Shown: one piece after another, positions 55,481-64,000 of the stretch
Layout: every line of letters begins with the position of its first letter
Position numbering within the stretch: position 1 is the stretch's first letter
From: Xenopus tropicalis
Taxonomy: Eukaryota; Chordata; Amphibia; Anura; Pipidae
Direction: 5' to 3'
DNA: 64,000 bases
Assembly: GCF_000004195.4 (NCBI RefSeq)
Contig: NC_030679.2
Span: forward strand, 21,729,212 to 21,793,211
Program-made: the position numbers and the translations under genes
Notes under the pieces: generated by a model
What the model saw: the letters and a program-made list of their open reading frames with translations, nothing else
Told to the model about the DNA's origin: nothing
Database searches by the model: none

Positions 55481-56200
55481 CAGGACTGTTTTTTTTGTTG
55501 TCTGGAGCCTTTGCAGCAATACCATTTTCCAAGGATATTCCTTTGATAAACTTATGGAGATAGACCTGTTGGCAGTTGCACTAAGTTTAATAGTAAACAT
55601 TCACAAACATTCAGACCTACACATACTAAAAAAAACCAAGTAATTATGCTCGACAGATGTTATAGCATGTAATAATATAGACACCATCTGTGAGCACAGA
55701 GCTTATTCATCAAGACTGGAACCCTCTATGTTTAGTAAAGGAAAAACTATCAGACTGAAATATTCTTTCTCTGATACAGATGAAACAATACTTTCCTCCA
55801 AAACGACTCCTACATTTGGTTTCCTGTAGAGTATATCCTCCAGCTGCAGAAAATAAGCTATTTAATAGAAAGGCATTTTGGAAATCTTGGCATAGAATAT
55901 GAGAAAACCTTCTTTGTAGTTGTAGGCTTGCTCCTTAGTGCAACTGAAGCAAGTCAGATGCCTAGACATCAGGGGGATTTTCGAGGTAATTATGCAGGTA
56001 ATTACTCCGCAGTTAAAATGGAATTTATTTTGCAATAAACGCAGGTACGTAATGGCTTGGCAAGAGGGGCTGGTAATTTTACTCTCTAGCCGAGAAGGTG
56101 TGTAACTTTCCCTGCATGTGGCTTAAGAAACTATTCATAATTAGTCATTTTCGGGTTTGAAAAACAGGCCTCAACATTGCTGGCTGTTCTGAAAGCTTAA

Positions 56201-56336
56201 GCTGGCCATACACTCACCAATATTATCGTAGGAAGATATTCGGTGCGTGTATAACAGCTCGACGAGGCGCCCGATGTCGCAAAGGCTGCGACCAATGGTG
56301 GCAGGAAAGATCAAATTGCTACATGTATGGCCACCT
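56201..56336. mobile_element. GCTGGCCATACAC MITE
   Basis: Left GCTGGCCATACACTCACCAA, right GTATGGCCACCT. TAA at 56198-56200 and TTA at 56337-56339 fit a TWA-type duplication, imperfectly. CG-containing middle (GACGAGGCGCCCGATGTCGC). Confidence 0.65.
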
Positions 56337-56345
56337 TTAGATTAG

Positions 56346-56575
56346 GGCAAACCCCTAGTCTGATGAAGGGGCGTGCCCCCGAAACGTTACATGGTTTGCT
56401 ACTATTAAAATCAGCAGGGTTTATCCCGCTTAAACAAATCCTGTTGTGCCGGTATTTTGTGCTATTTGGATTGTGGTGGAGAATGCTGACGTCTCTCTAA
56501 ATACTGTGCACCAGGTGGAACAGAGTGGAAAGGCCAGGGTGTGCTGGTGAGTGTGGATTGGCAAACCCCTAGTCT
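56346..56575 (+). mobile_element. Hammerhead-like insertion flanked by 16-bp direct repeats
   Basis: GGCAAACCCCTAGTCT occurs at 56346-56361 and again at 56560-56575. Between them lies CTGATGA (56360-56366, its first two bases in the repeat), a GGGG/CCCC stem and GAAACGTT. The upstream GCAAACC is complementary to the downstream GGTTTGC, which would close helix I of a type I hammerhead. Whether the 16-bp repeat is a target duplication or the start of a second element copy cannot be decided here. Confidence 0.65.
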
Positions 56576-59094
56576 ACCTGCAAATTCCCAGAATTCGTTT
56601 TGTAGCTTTAGGTATTATTGATGGGACAGTAGACCCAAATGTTGCCACACTTTTAGCTTACTTTATCTGCACTCAGACCAAGGTGGGGGGAGAATCATGT
56701 AGGGTGTCTTTATGAAATAATACAATAAAGAGGTTATAGTTATCTAAAACTCAATGCAGAGCATCAGGAATTTCGTTGCTATTGTTGTACCGACAAAAAT
56801 GCAAGCCAGTTGACATTCAATGTGACCGTTGAAGTTTCTTGTCCTCTTCAGCACTCCCAATGATTTATGGAGAAAGAGGTCGCACAAGTCACCAAGAGAT
56901 ATATTTATATGCAGCAAATGCGCAAGAGATCTAAGTCAACAAGAATAGTGCTGGATGTAGACTGTAATCTTGGCCAGTTCTCAGGACACCTTTGCAACAC
57001 CCATGGGGTTGGTATTAGTGAACTATTTGAGTTATTTGACTTAGCAAATTTCAGAACACCCCAATGTAAATTGGGGTACAGTTTTCTTGGACAGCGTGGC
57101 TAAAACCAGGCTAAAAAGCACACAAATTAGAACTGGAAAGCCTTACCACCAATAATTCCTAAATGAAGAACAACATGGGTCTTTTGAACTGAGTTGTTAA
57201 AGATCTGGTCAAAGTACAGCTTCACAGAATCTAAAATCAGCAGCTTCACTGGTAACAGAACAGATAGCAGACCCTGTGGACGTTAAGGGGGCTGATGATA
57301 TTGCAAGGTGTGCTCATTATTTATAATAACCTTACATAAAAAGCCAGCTGAAGCCTTTTCCCCACAGTCCAGGGACATGGTGTGAAGGCAACAGGGCCAA
57401 ACATGGTCACAAATGGAACGTTCTATAGCATGAACAGCTCCATAGATAGACTGTAAAAAGCACTCAGGAAAATTTGAGGATTTGGAATCCTTTTTGGAGG
57501 CCAATGAACAATTAGGCATTGCAGTTTGTTAAAGCACAAACATATTCTGTAATGCTTTTTAAAGTGAATTTGAAGAAAGTACAAAGAACATATCCCCATC
57601 CTTCATTGTCACTGTAGTGACAATACACTTAGCCTAAGACCATGTGGATTCCCATTACCACTAAATTCTGTGCATCCTGGCACAGAGTACGGTTCCACCC
57701 AAGGTGGGTTTGTCTGTGGAGGAAAAGACAAGAGATGAAATTCAGCACCTGTGGCTTGGGGTGCCATCAGGAACTCCGCTGGCCTTATACTTGCTTGTGC
57801 TTTAGAGTATTTGGGTGGGAATTCACTAAAGGATCAGTGTTAGGCATCACTTTTCAGGGCTCCAAGAAAGATGCCCTGCCATGTATGATAATTGCCTAAG
57901 AATACCCAAAGCTGTTCTTGCATTCTGAGAGGAACTCGGCAACCAAGCTCAGGCATAGACAGGTGTTCAGCTCCCTGTTCAGCACAGAAGAGAAATAAAG
58001 GAAACGTGATGCCGTTTTCTCCATGAAGAATGTATGAGCAATGCTTTTCATACTGTGACTTGGTGCTCTGTATGGCGAGGAATGCTTGGCAGCTTCTTCC
58101 CTGTATACTCAGCTGGTTCCCCAGTCTTCTAAAGCTGCTCTTTATGTCACATGGAGCAATGGTGTCAGTGTTTGCAGAAAAGCTTGCACAGTTTTTAAGT
58201 GATACTTTATTTTCCTCTTTTAGTATTAACCCAATGTCCACACTTATTTCATTACAAGGGTATAGCATAACTAAAGGGCATTCTAAAGGTTTAAAACATT
58301 GATGTGCTTTGTGGAGGGACAGTCTGCACCTCCCAAAAGACTAAATAAATGACAAAGGTTTACACCATTAAGGGGTAAATATGGTGGCACAGCATTCTGT
58401 TTATGCAACATTTTCCCACAACGCTTCATTGCCAGTATCAGTAGAGCAATTCTCCAAGATTAGTAGCTACTTAGACACACACTGCTAGCACCAAGAATAT
58501 ACCTGGAGGTGGCCAGCTTGCCACACATGGGACTTTAGAGGGCCCTTTTTTTAATATCTTTCAGCGACATTATTATTGAATTCAGTACCCTAGTACAGCA
58601 ATGCAGCAAAATGAACCATAGGGACACCATGCTGTCCCCTCATTATTAAAACTGCTATCAACTATTGTAAAGTTGACAGGTATATAGTTGTAACAGAGAT
58701 TTTATAATAAGTCTGCAGAGGGCACAGCCTCCTCTGTAGATGACTAAGAGCTAAAAGTAGTTGTGAGCCCTTCAACTTCAGCTGTATCAACATACGGAAG
58801 CAAACAATTTAAATGAAACTTCTATTTTAATGGGCACAATCTACTTGGCCCAAAGTCAAGTGCTTGAATCAAACTAGAAAATGTCCCTGAATAGCCCATT
58901 TATAATAGGAATGTGTCTAACGTCACCTGGTGTGCTATGAAGTAAGACGGCTTGGCTTTGGTATGGCAGGGTATCTGAAGGTTACTGATTATACACACAA
59001 GACTGCCATTTGTTGTCAAGGTAAAAAGCATGATGGGAACTGTAGTCCAGAAACATGAGAAATGGACTCATAAAGCAGTATGACACAATTGTAT
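56576..59094. other. Stretch without a recognised gene or repeat
   Basis: Mixed, mostly single-copy-looking sequence. The longest frames (57840-58268 minus, 58030-58302 plus) overlap each other on opposite strands and have no recognisable domain. Confidence 0.4.
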
Positions 59095-59162
59095 GTATAT
59101 ATGTATATCTTTATTTATAAAGCGCTACTTATGTACGCAGCACTGTACAGTAGAATACATTA
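59095..59162 (-). mobile_element. Retroposon 3' tail, minus strand
   Basis: On the minus strand it reads GTACAGTGCTGCGTACATAA, GTAGCGCTTTATAAATAAAG and then ATATAC, a relative of the tails at 7795 and 62388. Confidence 0.6.
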
Positions 59163-59428
59163 ATCCAAACAGGGGGTTAATTAAACAATTAAACATTTTC
59201 CAAGTCCTGCAGTGATACAAGAGGATCTTCCAATGACACTCCTGCCTGCTTTCTTCATGGTTTCATATGGTCATCATCAAAGACAATTTTCAAGCTCTGA
59301 AAACTAAACAGCTCTACATCAGCCCTTCTTATGTTTGATTACAGTACAATATTGTTTTGTAGAGCTATTGGGCTGCCAGTGAATCAGTTTTGGGGAAGGA
59401 TTGCATCTCCTTTGTGCTAGCATTTTAA

Positions 59429-59489
59429 GGGCAGAGGCAGACGGGGAGATTTGTCGCGTGGCGACTAATCTCCCCGTCTGCCACTGCCC
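59429..59489. mobile_element. Minimal 61-bp hairpin MITE
   Basis: GGGCAGAGGCAGACGGGGAG..GATT pairs with AATCTCCCCGTCTGCCACTGCCC around a GTCGCG..GCGAC tip. TAA lies on both sides (59426-59428, 59490-59492). It is a stripped-down member of the GGGCAGTGACACACGG family, consisting of almost nothing but the two arms. Confidence 0.85.
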
Positions 59490-59789
59490 TAATAGTTTAT
59501 CCATGGCTGGCAGGACTATCATGGCCCCATTCTAAAGAGGTTTTTGGTGGATGTTGGTGGGTGTTTGAAGGGCCTTAGGGTGAACCGCCTTGATATTTAT
59601 AGTGAAAATATTTTTCAATTGTCAACATAATATATGACTTTTGTTTACTTTATGCAGTTTTATCCTGTGGGTGTAGCTGGTAGTGAGGTTCCAGGGAAAA
59701 AAAGCCCTACCCTAAAACAGGCCCTGAAGCGAACAATACAAGCATGGCAACATTATAATGCTTTGATATGGGCAGTGGTTATCCTTTCT

Positions 59790-60030
59790 GCCTTGCATCA
59801 TTAGGATCTGCCTGGGCACTATCTGCAAGGATGTAGTATGTTCTCCTAGACTCTGTTTAGGTTTCCTCACATATAGGTTAATTGGCTTCTGATGAAAGTT
59901 TCCATAGTGTATGGGATAGGGACCTTAGATTACAAGCTCCACTGGGATAGGGATTGGTGTATAATCTCTGTATGCACTCTGTAAATGTGTCAACACTATA
60001 TAAGTTACAGATAATAATATAAATAAGTAA
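59790..60030 (+). mobile_element. L2-type LINE 3' region, decayed
   Basis: CTGCCTGGGCACTATCTGCA, AGTATGTTCTCCTAGACTCT, GGTTAATTGGCTTCTGATGA, GGGACCTTAGATTACAAGCT and an AT-rich end. Same family as 36225-36490. Confidence 0.7.
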
Positions 60031-60328
60031 TAAAAATTTTTTAAACTAGTTAGGCAATGTGCAAAAACTGGCACAATTCACAATTTTTTTGTACTTTGCA
60101 CACTGCCTTCCTGCTTTTAAGAATAGCTATTTAGCAGCACCTCTCTCCGCCCCCATGAACACAGTGCTGTTTGCGTTCAGCAGAGCTGTATTCATGAGGA
60201 GCAGAAGGGGGGAGGCACATAGTTGTAACCACTTCCACCCCGTACACTATATTAGTAGTAAGCAGCACTGTATTAGTACTGTACAGTATAATAAAGCCCA
60301 TTCAGCAGTTTTAGCAGTAATGTACAGT

Positions 60329-60650
60329 ACAGGTATGGGATCAGTAATCCTGAAACCTGTTATCCAAAAAGCTCTGTATTACGGGAAGGCTGTCTCACAT
60401 TAAATCCATTTTGATCAATTCAGATTTTTAAAAATGATTTCCTTTTTCCCTGTAATAAAAAGACAGTGCCTTGTACTTGATCCCAACTAAGATATAACTA
60501 ATTCTTATTGGAGGCAAAACCACCCTATTTAATTTAAGGTTTAATTAACCTTAAAAATGATTTTTAGTAGACAAAGTATTCCCAAATTATGGGAAGACCC
60601 CTTATTTGGTGAACCCCAGGTCCCAAGCATACTGGATATCAGGTCCCATA
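60329..60650 (+). mobile_element. CAGGTATGGGA MITE, nearly full length
   Basis: CAGGTATGGGATCAGTAATC at the left, then GTGCCTTGTACTTGATCCCA, TTATTGGAGGCAAAACCACC, GTGAACCCCAGGTCC and GATATCAGGTCCCATAACTG at the right. About 320 bp, matching the uninterrupted size of the 7681 copy. Confidence 0.8.
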
Positions 60651-61397
60651 ACTGCATATAAAGGTCTTTGAGAAGTGGCAAATCTTTTCCATAAGCAGCA
60701 ATAGATTAGTTTATAGAAAGAATCAGTGCTAAAATGATATTAAACATGTAATAACCCTATAAAGGATATAGTTCTAATGTTAGTGCACAAGTTTAAGAAT
60801 TAGAGAATGATCTGATTACTATTTTCCATAAGATACTTATTGGAATGAATTCAGAATAACTTGCCAATGACACCGCAGTCTGTTCATTCATAAATATAAT
60901 ATACTCATTTTTTTTGGATTGCTTAAGAGAAACCTCACTGAAATACTATGTGATATACACATAATGTACTTCCAGGGGCTTTCCAGAAAGTCATCAGTTG
61001 AGTGCAGTATTGCCACAATACAGGGTGCAGACTTAATACAGGAAATACTTAGTGGAAATTTGAATTTTTATGGTTTCTATGTTAGGTTTGCAAAGGATAA
61101 ATGGGAGAAATGGGAAAGAATTGAAGATAGGGTCTGCTAAAAATTAGCCCCTTCAAGTTCATTTGTTTAAGAAGAGGAGTACCTGATATAGAAAGTAAAC
61201 TTTATAAATTACTGTGAGTGCCTAACCCCTGCAGTGATTTCGAGTTTCCTTTTGCTTTCAATGCCATGCTTTTATATGAACTTTCTAAAGTAGCGCTTCA
61301 ATCATTCAAGGCAGCCCTGTCCCTTACTGCCTTCCAATTAAAGTCTTCCAAACCTTTGGGACGATGACCTCTCAGCAACAAAAGACAACACGTTAAG
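60651..61397. other. Stretch without a recognised gene or repeat
   Basis: AT-rich sequence. A 73-codon plus frame (60919-61140) follows an AG-ended CTTCCAG but has no family match that I recognise (see rejected list). Confidence 0.4.
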
Positions 61398-61570
61398 GGC
61401 AAAGACACATGGAGCTACTTAGTAGCAGCTACTTAGTTCACAGCTACAAAACACCAGAAAATACCCTCTACTAAAACACATGTAGAAACAATTATTAGTA
61501 AACAATCAGCCTTGTCTATTTTAGTAGCCATGACAAGTAGCAGCTACTAGTAGCTCCGTGTGTCTTTACC
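61398..61570. mobile_element. Harbinger-like MITE (GGGTAAAGACAC family), copy 5
   Basis: GGGCAAAGACACATGGAGCT to CTAGTAGCTCCGTGTGTCTTTACCC, with TAA on the left and CAA on the right. Same orientation of the middle block as 52163-52356. Confidence 0.8.
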
Positions 61571-62387
61571 CCAAGGGTCCCAGCTGATCATGCCCACACT
61601 GAATTACCAATGTGCCAAATAGGATTATGGCCCAAGAAGCGAATTAGACCCTGCAATAGATCTCTGCTACCACGCACAACTAACTGCTCTGAAACTTTGC
61701 GCAACTTCGGAAAGCCGAATCAATGAATTGGCCTTTCCACCGGTGACTCCCATTGTTGCTAATGGAAAGGCATTCCAGAGCGGTTAGTCACCCCCGGTAG
61801 TAGAGATCTATTATGGGCAACTAAATTGCTCCGCGGACCATCAGCCTAATGGAAATAGGTTCACTAACCGATATGCAATATGTCTAATCTCTAAGATGTT
61901 GATGTTAAAAGGGAATGCTTGACAACTTTCCATTATCCATTGACTGAAAATTTGCAATGGGTATTGAGACATTTCTGTTTTCTGGTTCTAAAACTTGAAA
62001 CAACGTAGCAGTAATCTCCTGTTAATCATCTGGTTTCTGCTACTTTGTTTCAGGAGTCTGAAGTACACAGACTGTAAACTATTTTAGCCATGTCAGTTCA
62101 ATGCCCTTTATGCTGTGTCAGTCGACTGCAGTTTGTTATGCCCCATTCATGCCTTGCAACGCTGAGTCAGTTGGTTGCTGTGTGTCTGTGCAGCATAAGA
62201 GTTGGGATTGGGTTTCACCAAACTACATCTGCTATATACAATGCTAGTAATATATCCTATAATCCGATATGTCAGCAAGCTGAGTCAGGAAGCATGCAAC
62301 ATACCAGAGTGTATTCCCTGTGCAAGGGGGCTTTGCCTTTAAGCAGGGGGACATGCAGGTAGTTTGCAGGGTGACAGGGTAGAATGG
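61571..62387. other. Stretch with one possible MITE scrap
   Basis: Around 61715-61850 paired phrases (GGCCTTTCCACCGGTGACTC, GTTAGTCACCCCCGGTAG, CTCCGCGGACCATC) resemble an eroded CG-rich MITE. The 90-codon frame at 62090-62362 has no domain. Confidence 0.35.
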
Positions 62388-62440
62388 GTACAGCGCTGCG
62401 GAATATGTTGGCGCTTTATAAATAAATGTTAATAATAAAT
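62388..62440 (+). mobile_element. Retroposon 3' tail scrap
   Basis: GTACAGCGCTGCGGAATATG followed by TTGGCGCTTTATAAATAAAT and TTAATAATAAATC, the terminal part only. Confidence 0.75.
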
Positions 62441-63429
62441 CATAATGGGTAGAATGTAAACAAACAAGAATTACATATACTGCACCAGCACCTGGGGTGA
62501 CTGCAAGCCCTGCAGAACTCTCAGTGCCCAGAGGGATCAGATGAGAAGCAGGGAAAGCTCAATTCAGGGTTTATTGTGAACTGAGCTGCAAGAAAAGAAC
62601 AGGATATTGAAAACTATATGTGAGAGCAGAACAGAATCCTGGGATAAATATAATCGCCATTACGCTGGGATAAAACAGAAAAAGAGAGAAGGTTTTGGAA
62701 AAAGAAGAGACTTTCTACTGTTATTAAGCTGTAATGTGTGCAAGAAAGCAATGAGTAATGAGCAATGAGCAAATAGTACAAAATCATTTCATTCTTATAA
62801 CATTATGTCAGCTTGTAAAAAAGGAGGCATATACCCAATGAAACAGTGTCAGGGTGCTCTACTAAGCAATCTTGCAGTTACCGTTAATTATTTTTTCTCT
62901 TTAACTTTTCATATTTGCAGTTTTAAAATATTTACATCATGACTTTGTAACAGAAGCACCTTCTGCTGTACTACCCAGCAGGCCAAATGCACAGAACACC
63001 AGAAGCTGAATTGACTGTTGCAGAAGGGATTTCCTGACATTTTATGCTCAGGTCTCTTGCTTCTATCTCACTGACCAATATAGCTGAGCAGAGAAACATC
63101 AGGAGACACCGCCAACAGTAAGTCAGGTGTTTAGTCAGGGGGCACTGATACAAACTCATTATATGAGCAGTATAAAACTGTGAATACCATGAAAACTAAA
63201 AATAATAGTTTACATTTCTTTGGATGGGTAAATGTCCAAATGGTATATTCCCTTGTTATTCTTCTTATTCCCTGTCAAAAACATCAGGGCTGCCATTCTA
63301 AATTCTAGGCTTTAATTGTAATAGACCTTTATAACAAAAAATAGATTAGTTACCCTCTATATGAAAGCCTCTCATTGTTTCCATATAGATATAGAAAACG
63401 TATATAGAGTATAGAATAGAAAGATAAGT
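62441..63429. other. Stretch without a recognised gene or repeat
   Basis: AT-rich sequence; a GAGTAATGAGCAATGAGCAA mini-duplication lies at 62751-62772. No gene signal. Confidence 0.4.
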
Positions 63430-63540
63430 ACAGGTATGGGATCCATTATCTGGAAAGCTCTTATCCAGCATGTTCCAAATTACAGAAAGCCTGTCACCAA
63501 CAGACTCCATTATAAGAGTATAATTCAATTTTATTTTAAA
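63430..63540 (+). mobile_element. CAGGTATGGGA MITE, left part
   Basis: An intact left end CAGGTATGGGATCCATTATC, then CTTATCCAGCATGTTCCAAA and ACTCCATTATAAGAG. It is replaced after about 110 bases by another dispersed repeat (AATTGATCTTCATTATTTAT), which runs into the T2-like element at 63616. Confidence 0.75.
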
Positions 63541-63615
63541 TTAGAGAGTGATATAATAAGACAAATTGCAATTGATCTTCATTATTTATAATTTGTAGTT
63601 TTTGAAATATTTAGC

Positions 63616-64000
63616 TTTAAAGGACAAGGAAAGGCAAAGTCACTTGGGGGTGCCAAAATGTTAGGCACCCCCAAGTGACTTTAATCGCTTACCTTGTACC
63701 CCAGGCTGGTACCCCTGTTAGGAGAAAACAGCACCAGCCCGGGGTACCTGTAGGAAGCGCTTCCTCCTTCCGGCTTCGTTTTTGGAAGGACTAAATGACA
63801 GGCGCATGCGCAGTAGAGTGAAAAGCCGACTTCTCTGTTAAAGTTCCACTATTCACTGTACTGCGCATGCGTGTGCAGCGATACAGGAAGGAGGAATTGC
63901 TTGCTGCTACCCCGGGCTGGTGCTGTTTTCTCCTAACAGGGGCACCAGCCGGGGTACAAGGTAAGCGATTAAAGTCACTTGGGGGTGCCTAACATTTTGG
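63616..64000. mobile_element. T2/Kolobok-like palindromic MITE, cut by the window end
   Basis: Starts TTTAAAGGACAAGGAAAGGC and GTCACTTGGGGGTGCC. A long inner palindrome follows: GCACCCCCAAGTGACTTTAA .. CAGCACCAGCCCGGGGTACC (63662-63747) is mirrored by 63908-63990. Between the arms lies another pair with TGCGCATGCG. CG dinucleotides are retained. The right terminus lies beyond base 64000; the fragment at 1-37 is such a terminus from another copy. Confidence 0.85.

Noticed and set aside
60919..61140. 73-codon frame after an AG-ended CTTCCAG, possible downstream exon
   Set aside because: The frame ends in a stop rather than a donor, the polypyrimidine tract is poor, and no family is recognised. 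A terminal exon cannot be excluded but is not supported.

Overview
The window looks like non-coding DNA from a clawed frog (Xenopus; species not resolved). The evidence is the repeat content. There are many palindromic DNA-transposon MITEs of types I associate with Xenopus: TTAA-flanked T2/Kolobok-like elements, TWA-flanked Harbinger-like elements that are rich in CG, and hAT-like elements with 8-bp target duplications. There are also CR1 and L2 LINE remnants and long (TA)n tracts. Almost every open frame of 60-170 codons is chance or lies inside a repeat. No tRNA, rRNA, CRISPR array or bacterial operon is visible.

Layout. 1-13.8 kb: intronic or intergenic sequence with scattered MITEs, a CR1 LINE remnant (5.6-6.3 kb) and a Tc1-like scrap. 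13.8-16.8 kb: two candidate TATA promoters, each followed by a short exon with a strong GTAAGT donor. 16.8-26 kb: microsatellite, hAT, T2 and fold-back elements. 26.56-33.70 kb: a nested structure. A hAT-like MITE contains a second MITE with terminal inverted repeats and a 5-bp target duplication, and that one contains about 123 copies of a 52-bp satellite. 34-45 kb: more repeats, including a hAT MITE with a perfect 8-bp duplication (41.3 kb). 46.3-47.5 kb: four CG-rich MITEs almost end to end. 49.33-50.27 kb: the one convincing protein-coding exon, with an acceptor, a long 5' leader, 147 codons and a donor. 50.3-64 kb: intron-like sequence with fold-back elements and MITEs. The window starts and ends inside members of the same palindromic MITE family.

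The simplest gene model is one plus-strand gene. It has one or two non-coding first exons near 13.9 and 16.7 kb, a first intron of more than 32 kb carrying the satellite and most transposons, a second exon at 49.3 kb that holds the start codon, and the rest beyond the window. I do not recognise the protein.

The two most notable signals are the satellite riding inside a nested MITE, and a group of fold-back elements beside (TA)n tracts whose centres carry a hammerhead-ribozyme-like core (CTGATGA, stem, GAAAC).
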